Below, piece after piece: positions 11,886 through 23,099 of a DNA stretch of 64,000 bases. This stretch comes from Escallonia rubra (lineage: Eukaryota; Streptophyta; Magnoliopsida; Escalloniales; Escalloniaceae). The notes below the pieces were generated by a model. It was not told where the DNA came from, ran no database searches, and worked only from the letters and a program-made list of their open reading frames with translations. Every line of letters begins with the position of its first letter. Within the stretch, counting starts at the first letter, position 1. Made by a program: the position numbers and the translations under genes. Location: assembly GCA_033065855.1 (NCBI GenBank), contig JAVXUO010002083.1:124001-188000 (forward strand), written 5' to 3'.

Positions 11886-13003
11886 GGGGGCTGATCCACA
11901 CCCACCGGTGGAGAAAACCTAATTTATCCACCCAACCGCAACACTTTGTTGCGGTTGGCATCCTTTTTTTTCCCACAAATACCCGCCGCAACACTTTGTT
12001 GCGGTTGGAATTATTGCCAAAAAAGGCCAACCGCAACAAAGTGTTGCGCTTGGCATCATTGGGGAGAAAAAGCCAACCGCAACACTTAGTTGCGGTTGCC
12101 TTTTCTTGGTCAAAAATTGCGGCCGGCAATGTAGCATATTCACATATAACTCACTCTACCATATTATTCCCATGTTTACATTCTTTTCAGACAATGTAGC
12201 ATATTCCCTTTCTTTCCGTACTGCCTCTTTCAAACTAATTTTGCCTTATCTTATCTGAACTATGTCAGGAGTGCTTGCATGAATCCTGCAAGAGTTCTTT
12301 GCCCCTTCATGGTGTAGATGTGGAGGAAGACCATTCCAACCTTGAGAATAATTGCTCTTCAGGGGGGCCCTATAGTTTTCTAAGCATTGAGGGTGACTCA
12401 CATATCCATTAATTGCTCGACTTTAAACTGATTAGCACAATATTAATACGGAAATACGGCTCACTGATCTGGATTTTGATTTACCTAGATGTTTCGCCAG
12501 TTGAGACAGCAAGGTCGAGATTTTTAGACATCATCGTGGATCATTTTATTAACTCTCATGTAACTGAAGTACAAGACTTTGAAGCTGACTTCACAGCTCA
12601 CTCTGCACAAGATAAATTAAGCAAGAGAAAGTCGAGAGAGATCCGTTATGAAGGTGATGTACGATTCATTTTACCATTGATGTAAGTGGCAAATATGTAC
12701 GAGACTTTGGCTAATGAAGTGAACGTAAGGCTATCTTCCATGAATGGCATGCAGGCCGGGGGGGAGGACAGAGGGCAGCCAACCACAATTTTTGACCAAG
12801 AAAAGGCAACCGCAACTAAGTGTTGCGGTTGGCTTTTTCTCCCCAATGATGCCAAGCGCAACACTTTGTTGCGGTTGGCCTTTTTTGGCAATAATTCCAA
12901 CGGCGGGTATTTGTGGAAAAAAAAAAGGATGTCAACCGCAACAAAGTGTTGCGGTTGGGTGGATAAATTAGGTTTTCTCCACCGGTGGGTGTGGATCGGC
13001 CCC
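11886..13003. mobile_element. Element B: TIR transposon with palindrome array and a captured gene piece
   Basis: The left terminus GGGGGCTGATCCACACCCAC and the inverted right terminus GGGGCCGATCCACACCCACC start inverted repeats of about 230 bp. Each arm is built from three or four copies of a palindrome, AACCGCAACA-CTT-TGTTGCGGTT or close variants, at about 11934, 11987, 12029, 12073 and, in the right arm, 12785, 12853 and 12937. TA microsatellites flank both sides. Between the arms lies host-gene-like sequence (12266-12755). No transposase is present. The ends resemble those of element A, so both probably use the same transposition machinery. Overall it looks like a Pack-type element; the superfamily is unproven. 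Confidence 0.75.
12266..12755 (+). pseudogene. Captured host-gene fragment inside element B (gene not identified)
   Basis: Two exon-like blocks are preceded by intron-like sequence with AG acceptors. The first (about 12268-12400) reads ECLHESCKSSLPLHGVDVEE. The second begins after TTACCTAG at about 12489 and reads PVETARSRFLDIIVDHFINS, then KLSKRKSREIRYEGDVRFIL, then PLM, an in-frame stop (TAA where a Tyr codon is expected) and VANMYETLANEVN. Composition and frame length are those of a real plant protein, but I cannot name it. The stop and the truncation at both sides show it is not functional. Confidence 0.55.

Positions 13004-13062
<59 letters not shown>
13004..13062. repeat. (TA)n microsatellite right of element B
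   Basis: A TA run that starts at the GGCCCC end of element B and leads back into the repeat unit interrupted at 6690. Confidence 0.88.
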
Positions 13063-13065
<3 letters not shown>

Positions 13066-14560
13066 GGATTATTTTGACTTTTGACTTAAAACTTCTTTCT
13101 TTCCCATTAAATACCTATATTTTATAAGAGTGTGATTAAAAAATGAGGGTATTTTTTACGACTTATAAGATATCAAGCCTCTTTCCTTAAAATACCTTTA
13201 TTAGGATATATATTTTGATTAAAGTTAAGGATTTTTTTGACTTTTGATTTAAAACTTTTTTTCCCCGATTAAATACCTATATTTTATAAGAGAGTGATTA
13301 AAAAACTAAGGGTGTTTTCGACTTCTCATATGATATCAAGTCTCATTGGAATATATGCTTTTGTAAGAGTAAATGGTTGTTTTGATTTTATAGAAAAAAA
13401 AAGAAAAAACACTATGAAAATCCTATAAAATCACTCTTGAACTCTTGCATGCTCTCTAATTATTGAAAAAAATTCCTATCAAGCTCTACTGCCTTCATTT
13501 ACATTAAAATTAAACTACCTTAGAGGTATTACATATTCTCCATCATATTTGATTAGAGATAATAACTTGCAGAGAACATAGTTTTCTATAACCTTTTTTC
13601 GAGAAATGTAATATACCTAAACTAAATTGATTATTTTGTTAGAAACACAATCCTTTTTAATTTTGTATTTCATAATTGTATGCTGATGCATATGCTATAG
13701 ATTTGAATTATCTGCATGTATATAGATTTATATCGTAAACCTGAAGTTTAATTCTAGATTTTAAATACGAATATATTGGTATAAGGAAACTATCTAAAAC
13801 TGGAGTTTTTTAGGATTTGCTCTATGCATATATAATCCTGACTGGAGTTAAATGACTAATTCTTTTTTCTCTCTCTCTCTCTCTCTTAAGATGCCCTTTT
13901 AAACTAAAGTCTTCATACAAAATTAGTGTTTTACTTGAAACTTTTTTTCTCATCAAATACCCATTTTGAATTAGAGGTAGTTAAAAAAAGTAAGGTTGTA
14001 TTTGGCTTCTCTTAAGTTATTAAGCAGCTTCCCTTACTATGCCCTTGTAGGAATCTATCCTTTAGTTAGAGTTAAGAGTCGTTTTGTCTTTTTAGTAAAA
14101 AATAATAATAATAATCCAATGAAAACCTATAAAATCATCATTGAACTCCTGCATATTTTTTTGATTACCAATTTTTTTTTATTAAAATCTACTGCCTCCA
14201 TTCACGTCAAAGCTAATACCTCAGTGTTACTTCATCTTCTCCATCAAATTCGATTAATGAAAACAACTTGCAGAGAATAGTGTTTTCTATAGCCTTTAAG
14301 AATAAACATAATCTACTTAAACTAAATTGAATATTTGGTCACAAACCCAATCCTTTTTTAATTTTGTATTACATATTTGTATGTTGATGTGTATGCTACA
14401 AATCTCAATAATTATGCATGTATGTATTTCAGGGCAAACATATTCATACATTGAAACTATCATATAACTGAAGTTTAATTCTAGATTTCAATTAAGGACA
14501 TATCGGTATAAGAAAGTTATTGTAAAACTAGACCTTTAGAAATTTTAAATGCATAAGAAT
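13063..14560. repeat. Tandem duplication, unit about 700 bp, non-coding
   Basis: The stretches at about 13215-13820 and 13900-14545 align along their length. Examples are ATCCTATAAAATCA at about 13421 against ACCTATAAAATCA at about 14127, ACTTGCAGAGAA in both, and AACTGAAGTTTAATTCTAGA against CCTGAAGTTTAATTCTAGA. A shorter unit of about 140 bp containing GATATCAAG is additionally repeated at 13063-13345. Divergence is considerable (old duplication). A CT microsatellite lies at 13868-13887. Confidence 0.6.
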
Positions 14561-15000
14561 TGCTAGATCATCGCACTTTACTCTTAATTATAACTTGAGT
14601 TCGTGGCAAGTACATGATCATATATTCGTATTAGAGTTATTGGAATACCCTTCTTTGCGTGACAACATATCCTTCATATGGTTATCGTCTTTCTATGATC
14701 CATCGTATCTCGAGATACCATATATTTACAAATCCTAATTTTTCAAATTAATGTTTCAACCCGAATTCTCCCCCCACCTCGTCGACGCACCTTCCTTGGC
14801 AAGCACTCAGCCTGAAAGTTGGCAAACTGACTCAGCCCCATCGGCCTCATCCTGGCGCTGGTGAACGTCGGCCACCACGTTATCCCACCATGTCTGGCTA
14901 CCTCTATAGTCGTAAACGTCCTCAGCAGCAGCACAAAAATAAAAATTTCAAAGCCGCCAAATCAGTCATAAATCCGTAATATTAGTTAAGTGTGTGTGTA
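14561..15000. other. Intergenic; no identifiable gene
   Basis: A GC-richer patch at 14755-14925 gives a 63-residue open frame on the minus strand, but no family resemblance is visible. It may be a captured fragment like those in nearby elements. Confidence 0.35.
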
Positions 15001-15680
15001 GACGTGTTAACTAGAGATGTGGTGAGTCGTGGAAGGCTGATCGATGGCAATTATGGTTTGTGGAGGGTCGATTTGAGGTGATGGCGGGCTGTTTGGTGGC
15101 AGTGGGTGTTGGATATGTGGTGGGCTGATTGGACGCAGTGCTAGGCTGATTAGCGGAGGTGAAAGGCTGCTCTGGTGGTGGTTAATGACAGTGGCTGCAG
15201 TGGTGTTGGGTAGTAGTTTGACGCAAACAAGAATCTTATACATCTTCTTCCAGATTTTGGACCCCAAATTCAAATTTTCATTTGGTTTGTTAAATCGTGA
15301 TAGTTTATTGCAAGTGATTGAAGTGAGTAAGCTGTGACAATTGACTGGGGGTGAGAAGGTTGAAGAAAGGTGAGAAAATTGAAAAACACGTTGATGGCGG
15401 GATGCGATTGTGGCTGTGGTTGTGGCCGGTTGTGGGGGATGAGGAGGGGGGGTGTGCGTGTGTGGGAGCGTGTCTATGTGTGTGTTAAGGCTGAAGAAGT
15501 GTAAAAGGATGATGGTGGTGGTAGTAATGGGGCTATATGGTGAGATGAAGGGACAATGACTGACATTTGAAGAATTACATTCCTAAGTGATGGCATTCTG
15601 GTGTTTTCATGTTTTAGTATTTTCGTTCGGTAAACGGACGTAAGTGCTTTTTGAGAGTTTTCTTAACTCTTGAAACCTTA
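15001..15680. mobile_element. TGG-skewed non-autonomous element remnant (MULE-like)
   Basis: The strongly G/T-skewed block (about 15020-15540) is followed by GGTAAACGGACGTAAGTGC, resembling the inner right end of the Mutator-like element at 8500-8594 (GATCAACGGACATAAGTG). Clean ends and target duplication were not found, so boundaries are approximate. The open frames here are compositional artefacts. Confidence 0.4.
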
Positions 15681-16250
15681 TGCCATAGGTAACAATTTTT
15701 TTCATTTTTACTTTGATGATATAGGTTTTTATTTAATGAATGATCTGGGTTATACATTATTCTTGATAAACTTTTGTTGAGTTTGTGTTTATATTAAAGC
15801 TGTAATGCGTATGTATAAATATAGGGTGAAAAATGTAGGTTTGTGAATATTATTGAAATTACTTAGTTCATTACCATTATCTGATATCAATTTCACACAT
15901 TTATTTCTTAGTATATATTTCAAAAGGACATATTCAGGCACACATGTATATAGACTTTTTAGATGAGTAGTTTTGGTATTATTATATAAGTCTGTGTTAA
16001 AATTAAAAGTGATTATTGTACTAGAACAAGGTTATGGCACATAAAAATAAAAGAGAGCTTTAGAGTAAATTGTCAAGAAAATTTTAGAGTACACTACAGA
16101 TTTTTTAATTGAAAGTATAAAAAAAGTATAGTTAAGATTAAGCGTAGTGTTTTAGATAAATTGTATTCGAACGTTGAAACTTAAAATTAAAAAAGTTAAA
16201 AAAAGACTTGCTTGGTATTTTATTCTTAAAATAAGAGATACATGAAAATT
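15681..16250. other. Intergenic AT-rich sequence
   Basis: No gene, repeat end or conserved motif is recognised. Confidence 0.5.
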
Positions 16251-16559
16251 ATACTTCCTTCGTCCTAAATTATTTGATCATATATGACTGCACGCTTATT
16301 TAGGATATGAGTCTTATTATATGAGTTTCTCCTTTTATCCCGAGAGAGGGAGCCGAGAGGAAGAAAGTGGTTCAATAGAGAGAAATGTGTTGGTGGAGGA
16401 TTAAATGTGGAAAGAGAAGTAGAATAAAAAGAAGTCCACCGAGGATAAACATGTAAAAATACCTTTTAAATCTTTCTTAACTTGGAAACTGATTAATTTT
16501 TTTTGGGACATCCTAAAAATGAAATATTATAAAAAAAATTTGGGACAAATGGAGTAATA
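16251..16559. mobile_element. Stowaway-like MITE
   Basis: The left end CTTCCTTCGTCCTAAATTAT and the right end read inverted, ACTCCATTTGTCCCAAATTT, are Stowaway-type termini flanked by TA-rich DNA. The interior contains a purine-rich stretch and no coding frame. It is related in type to the element at 3036-3325. Confidence 0.65.
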
Positions 16560-17880
16560 TACTATATCATTATCAAAAGTAAATAAACTGCAGGGTATAT
16601 TTTGATCCCAAATAATCATCGATACAAGAAATGGTCATCACTGTAATAAAAGAACAATATGGATCATGAATGATACTAAAAATCTTAAGTGATGATATTT
16701 TGAACTTTAGTGACGATGCTTGCAGGAAAAAGTGGCAAAACTCTAAAAGTGAACGATATAAACTTTGGAAAGACCATCAAAAGTTAGGGCTATACTAAAT
16801 TTGTTACCTAATAAGCAGTTCAGTTTCTACACATGTCTTGCGAGATCTCTTGACTTCTCTAGATTCTTGGTCTTAAAGATGCAACATTTAAGCTTATAAC
16901 ACATTTTGTCTAACAAACTTTGTAAAGCACGTGATACTTGGTCTTAAAATTGCACATCAGTTACTATATAACGTGCAAAGCACGTGATACTTACGAGTGA
17001 TCTTAAAAAATATAATTCACGAGCTTGATATATATTCTTGGGTCCATTGCATAACTGCTTAAAGTTTTAGAACAAAATCAATAGCAATAATGACTATATT
17101 TAAAAAAAAAGAAGAATAATCGTGAATCGGGACAAGTCAGTTGTCCTTACAAGTTTACTTTTTGTACGACAGCATGCATTTGCCTTTCCATTATGCGAAA
17201 AGCTCTAACAAATTGGAGGTGTCAATCTCAGTTTGTCAAGAGAGAGGCCACTCATCAGAGGACTTGCTGAGCATATTTACTATACGCGGGTACAATAATC
17301 TTGAATCAACACATGCATTTTAAGTTTGAAGGCTACTAATTAAGAAACTAATGCTTGTCCTAATATCGACAATGATCCAAGAAGAAAGGTTGCCTAACCC
17401 CTCCAAGAAGATAAGGAAAATTGAGCCAAGCAAAAGTTAGTTAAACATCTAAATCTCCTTTTGAGTTGAAGTGCTAGTTTGGGATTTCCAGATGAAAATG
17501 ATTTGCATCTTCACCTTTCACCGACGATCTAAGTGCGACTATGCGACTAATCTTAAGAATGGCTTTTATTAGTCTTTTCTATCAAAAAGCTATGTCTTTC
17601 TTAAAGTGGTAAGGACGAGTCTTTCTTTCGGATCACGTTTTTCTCACAAATTTTGTGCTCCGAAAGCGATGGGGGTTTCTTAGAGATGTCAAAATCGAGA
17701 AATAGATTAGTCGTGCATTTGTCGCAACAAAGACAAGTTCCTCATCTCTTCAGCAACTGGTCAATTTTGTAGCAGTTGAAAAGAATTTTAAATGACAAAC
17801 TTTATCTCTGTAGTGTGGTTTTCTTCCTCAAAATGGATAGGGTATTGTGATTAGGAAAAAAAATTGACTGCTACCTTGAT
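16560..17880. other. Intergenic; short imperfect direct repeats, no gene
   Basis: A unit containing AAAGCACGTGATACTT and TCTTAAAA occurs at about 16924 and 16978 (spacing about 54 bp), with a weaker copy before them. No protein-coding or RNA gene is recognised. Confidence 0.45.
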
Positions 17881-17899
17881 TGGAGGAATCTTCCTCCTT

Positions 17900-18055
17900 C
17901 TCCCTATATAGCGACAATCAATTGTCTCTAAATGTTTCTAGTGACTTTCATTTAGTGACGCTAAAAAAATATTACTAATAATTGTCGCTAAAAGTGTTAT
18001 AACAAAAGTCATTAAAAATATTTAGCGACTATTAATTGTCACTATACACGAAGTT
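17900..18055. mobile_element. CACTA-type subterminal remnant
   Basis: Inverted and direct copies of TAGCGACAATCAATTGTC, TTGTCGCTAAA and TTTAGCGACTATTAATTGTC are the kind of subterminal repeat used by plant En/Spm (CACTA) elements. The CACTA terminal tip itself was not found. Confidence 0.4.
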
Positions 18056-19328
18056 GGATCAAGATTCCTACGACTTAAGTAGGAGCCAAAATTTGTTCTT
18101 GTGATTATTCTACTTCCTTAAATGGTTTGATCACTTCTTGGAATACGTTGACATCACTTGGCTTCTTTGGATGGCTTTCCTTTGCAAAAGATATATGAGT
18201 TGAAGCTCTTTCTTCAGCTATGAAGCCTTAATTCCATGTGTTGCAAAGCAACTTTTGGTCCACATTTACTTTTCATGCATGTGTTGTTGTTTAACAATTA
18301 ATGTGTTGCTTGTTTGCAACGTGTTTAAGTCCGCACCAAAGCGATTGCGGTGGGGTTGGTGACTTCTCTCCCAGTTCGTAGGAACTAGGAAGGCACGCCT
18401 TAGACCTAGCTCGTGCTAGCAAGTTTGAAGGAGAGTTCTTGTCGCAATATGCAAGGTTATAAAATGTATAATATATAGCTCAAAATCATGTGTAAGATGT
18501 ATCATTCCCAAGATTCATAATCTCAGTCTTTTGTGCAGCTCTTTCTTTTGCTTTGGATTTTTAGCGCCTAACTACGAAAAAGCTTCGAGTGAGGGTTATG
18601 CAAGATCATGCAAGAACGATTTTAATAAAAAGTCTATAACAGCTCGCAACTCTTATTATTGAGCGTAAATACCATTGAGTGAAACACTACACGTCGTAGA
18701 CAATGCATCATTACACAACCTAGTTGAAACACACAACACAATGGATCCCAAAAGATGTTGTCAACCCTCGTGGACAAGCGCTTGTTTTGGGAGAAAAAAC
18801 AATGAAATTATTTAAGTTCACGTACTTCAAAAAAATTGAATTGAAATAAGATTAGACCACTTAAAATTTTGTTCAAATCCTACACAAGCATAAAAGTTTG
18901 ACCACCTTATTAGTCAATCTTAACTCCGTCAACGTTCGAAAAACTTTTTTCACTTGTTACGGAGTTTCTCGCAGCCGCAGGTATAGAGTACTACAGTGGC
19001 TCGGGTACGAACTAAAAAGTGGAGACGGATCGGAGTACAAGGCATCACTCGAGGTCTATAACCCTAAAAAAAAAAGTAAGTCCTTCCTATCCAACTTTAT
19101 CTTCCTTTACTCTCTTTGTTGTTGGCTTCCTTTGGTTGTCCTTTCCTTCCAACGCTGTCTCTCTATTAGCATGTCAACAAAAAGGGTGGGGACTGGGGAG
19201 GGGACCTGAGTGAGCGACGAAGTGAAAAATGATGTTGTGGCCCGGTAGTTCCATGTGATGATTCAAACGTGGTAAACCTAATCCAAGTGTAAATTAAAGC
19301 TGAGATTGCGGAATTTAAGTGGAATATA
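18056..19328. other. Intergenic; no gene supported
   Basis: The longest frame (18898-19209, 103 residues) shows no recognisable domain and has no supporting splice or start context. Confidence 0.4.
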
Positions 19329-19329
19329 T

Positions 19330-20331
19330 AAAGAGTTAAGGGTTTGTTTGAAACCCTTGTGGTTTTAGATTTTCTGTTTACAAAATAATGAAAACCAAAT
19401 TCATTTTTTGGTTAGTGAGTTTCTATTTTGAATTTCTTCTTTGATATTTCTTTTTAAAAAAATTTCATTTAACGTTGTAATTCCTTTTTCTACTCCAACA
19501 TAACCCATCCCAGCCACCTGCGAAGCACCGCAGCCAGTCAACCAGAATTTTACAACAATACTACCATAAATTGGAATTTCTGGTCTGTACAAAAACCTTT
19601 TTTTACATAATAAATGAAATGGAATTGTTTTGAAGAGATTTTTTTTAGGAGATAAGCTTTGCATGGAGCAACAACAACGAAGTTACGAAGACGACAATGG
19701 GATAGTGATTGTGGACAGATCCGTGATTGGCGATGGCACTAGCTAGGGTGCGACATGGGCAAATTGGTTGGTGGCATTGAGCAGTGAGGTGGCTGCGGTG
19801 CGTGAGGACTGATTGGTTGTCGATGGCGGTAGGGTGGCTGTAGGGTGTGCAGACAGTGATAAGCTAGTAATAGGACAGATCTGTAGGTGGCAACGACGGG
19901 AGTGTGACGGCGGTGGGGTAGATCTATGGTGCACAGCATTAGGGTGGCGATGGTGGGGCAATCTATGGGTGGTTGTGTCAAAAAGGGTGGCGGGGGATGG
20001 TGATAGTTGGTTATCTGCTGCTAGTGGTGGTTAGGGCTTATAGGGTAACCATTGGGTGTTGTGGAAATGATAAGACGAAAATTAGTTTTGCGAAAAGTGT
20101 GGGTAGCAAATTAATTGTTTGTAACGAAGTTTGAATCTCAAAACAAAAAATCAAAATTCAAAACTCCAAAATGGAGTTTTTTAAAAACAGGGCCAAATCG
20201 ATAATTGGTTCGAAAAGCGAAGAAAAATAAATTAAAATTGTCGACAAATTTTTTTTTTTTTTTTTCAACTCACTAAGCAGGACAAAAAAAAAAGGGGAAC
20301 TGAAAACAGAAAACTCTACGAAAAATACCCA
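19330..20331. mobile_element. Non-autonomous TIR element with TGG-skewed core
   Basis: The left end (GGGTTTGTTTGAAACCC, then GATTTTCTGTTT and TTAGTGAGTTT) and the right end, which contains ACTCACTAAGC and GAAAACAGAAAACTC, are partly inverted copies of each other. The core (19690-20040) is G/T-skewed, like several other elements in this window. Boundaries are approximate and no transposase is seen. Confidence 0.4.
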
Positions 20332-22440
20332 AATCTTTAATTTAAATCAAGTTTACTTCTCCCGAGTTAAATTTTTGCCATTGCTCTTGTAACAATGACA
20401 AAAATGACGTGATACAACCGAGTTAAATTTTGTGTGTTACATTGTTGTATCTTTCAAGTTTGTATTTTGGTGGGCAGATCAACACACAAATTGATCAGAC
20501 CTCCCTCAGCCCATTATTGGGTGGTTCACACTGATGGATTCTCCGAACCATCATTCTTGACCAATACATTTGGTGCTATTAAACTTTGGACCTCCTACGT
20601 GAAGAGAGAGCCCTTCGAACTGCACATCGATCAGCATCTGAAAGTAAATGGCCCAACATTTGCTCTCGACCATAGTGTGGGTATTTTATAGGCCTTACCT
20701 TGTAGATAATTTGAGCTTCTTACTTGAAATGCCCAGATGTGTGCTAATCTAATTTACCAAGGTAAAAGTGAAACGTGAACGTATTTTTTCTTTTTTACCC
20801 ACATACCCGACTGACTCCACGTGATGCATCGTGACCACTGCAATATATTTCGCATATGATCGTGAGGTGCTACTGTGATACGTATGACAACATTCATTGA
20901 CGGCTTTGAATTCTTGGCAAATAGCTCATCTCTGTTTATCCTCGTGAGAGTAGTATTGCCATATTTATAAGGACTTGTCATACCTTGATTTGCATGACAA
21001 GAAAGAAGAAAAAACGAAGGTGATCTGTTTAAGGTGGTGCTTGCTTCGAACGACACCAAAAAGGCTTGAGATGCTATGTTTTCTCCATAAGTCTAGTTGT
21101 ATTGAGTAAAATAAAAAATTGAATCCAAGAATCGGATAAAACATTAGAGAATCATCGCATGGCCTAGATTTACTATCTAAAGTCAAAAAAGTTTGGGAGT
21201 TGATACCTTGTCCTCGTTGACAACTTAAGCTAACTTGCCTATGCGATCTGGACGTTCGTCCATTGCGGATGAATGAACCAGATCACTTTTCTTTTCTTTT
21301 TTTAGTTTTTTTTTTCGTCGTGCGTCCCATTATGGGATGGACGGTAAATCACCGCCTATTCTTAATGGGACGGACAAACTGGGACAAAAGACGAAGTTCG
21401 CTTAAAAAATAAAGAGGATGTAGGCCAGCTATGGTGATAACGTGGACAACTAGGTTGTCAGCTCTGTTATTTTATCGCCTCTCAAAAAGTACTATCCAAC
21501 TACAAAAGCTAATCACTTTCACAAAACTATCAATTTAACACATCATAGATGTTCTAGTAATTAAATTTGAAATAACAGGGGTAAAGTATTAGTGTTAAAG
21601 CTTTAAAAAAACAGGGTAAAAAGAATAGCAATGCATGTTTCACACAAATACAATAATAATCCAAACACCAAATAATAAAAAAGGCAGTGCTACCCAGTAC
21701 CCACCATCACTTCCCATTTGATAACCCATAAATATGGAAGTAGGCAGCAAGTACAACAAATGTGTACTCATTTTGTTGTTGTTGTTGTTGGCCTCATGCC
21801 TCCAACCTCAATTATTAGGTTGGGATTCTGGCTGTTGCCAACATGCGCCAGAGGAGTCCCTTTCTTCTTCTTTCTCACGTGGTGACATGGTGTAGTGTAG
21901 AACAGCCTTGCAAAACTAGTTTAGACTAGTTAGATAAACCTTCCCCAAATACAGAAATACCATTAAAAATATGAAAAGAAAAATGAGTTATGTTGATTAA
22001 AAGATGGTCAAATATACTCTGGTCAAGTTTTCCATGTTTATGTTGATTTTGAGTTGGGTTGATTCACGCACTAGAGAAAGAAATTTTATCTTGAAATCTT
22101 TTTGGGTTTGGGGTTGTAAAAGACAATCGTGCTTGCTGGTGTATGAGCTCATTGAGGATTGGTTTGCGAGATCAATGAACCAAAACTAGAAAACTTCTCG
22201 AAGGTTGTCAATTTACTGAGCTCAGTTCATAAGCATATAACTATAACCATATAATACTTGAATTCAAACTCGTTTGAATCAGTTTGAGATAGCCTAGCCA
22301 AACTTCAAAACAATCTTAAAACCTGACGAGTTTAATAAACCAAGCTTAACAAGACTTGACTCTGTGCTGCTCGGCTCAACTCAGCTTGTTTTGATCGTTA
22401 CCGCGAGACTTTAAGCCATGCTAAACTCTTTCCCTATTTT
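20332..22440. other. Intergenic; no gene supported
   Basis: Open frames at 20434-20691 (+) and 20754-21186 (-) have no recognisable family. A (GTT)n run lies at about 21774-21790. Confidence 0.4.
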
Positions 22441-22682
22441 TTCTCTTCCATCTCCGAGTGTAGCTTAGTTGGTATGTCTGAGAGGAGGGGTGCTCTCTTT
22501 TAGTTTTAAAAAATTTAGTGGTAAACTCAAGGGAGAAAAACTTTAATATAATGATTACACAAGTGACGTGGTATAACTAAATTGATGAGACGAGAGTATA
22601 ATAAAATTCTGATTTTTTATCAATTGAAAATCTTTCATCCATGTAATATATCATGTCATATTTATTATTATTGTTACCACCA

Positions 22683-22863
22683 AGCGCGTAGGTCAGCTGA
22701 TAAAGAGTTGTTCTAACTTAACTAGAGGTCTCGATTTCGAGCCTTGAGAATGCAGATGCGTTAAAACTTGGTAGGAAAAATTTTGCTGTCCATGTGGTCC
22801 TACCTGGCTCGGAGGTGTGAAAAACATAATCACACTTTATTTGTATCAAAAAAAAAAAAAAAT
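22683..22863 (+). mobile_element. tRNA-derived SINE
   Basis: The 5' part resembles RNA polymerase III promoter boxes: box A-like TAGGTCAGCTGATAAAGAG at about 22690 and box B-like GATTTCGAGCC at about 22733. A tRNA-unrelated body follows, ending in TTGTATC and a run of about 15 A at 22849-22863. This layout is typical of plant SINEs. A clear target duplication was not found. A second weak box A-like segment lies at about 22457. Confidence 0.6.
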
Positions 22864-23099
22864 TTACTGTTTTATTAAAAGTTTTGCCAAACTCAAGGGG
22901 GGTGCAAGTGTACTTTATCCATAACTGATACTGATATGGGCAAAAGTTAGTGGCCATTAAAAAGCCAAGTGGACCCACTTCAACTAGAAAAGATGCCATT
23001 TCACAGCATGGACTCCTACCACCAACTTTTCCAGGTTGACCCTTTGATTTCTAGTATTATGTACTCCCAGCACACGTTAGAGAGACTCAACCCCTGTCC

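Noticed and set aside
11797..12199. Long frames with poly(Tyr-Ile) or Thr-His runs near elements A and B
   Set aside because: They translate the TA/CA microsatellite and the palindrome arms; not genes.
13868..14280. Small protein frame at 13996-14280
   Set aside because: It lies in the AT-rich tandem duplication, and the other duplicate copy does not keep the frame.
18898..19209. 103-residue open frame
   Set aside because: No domain, no splice support and no conservation can be seen; kept only as a note in the intergenic entry.
20434..20691. 85-residue open frame
   Set aside because: Reads like a protein in part (ELHIDQHLKVNGPTFALDH), but I recognise no family and no gene context.
22450..22510. 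Second SINE or tRNA-like start (GTGTAGCTTAGTTGGTATGTC)
   Set aside because: Only a box A-like stretch is visible, without box B, tail or target duplication; mentioned only as weak similarity.
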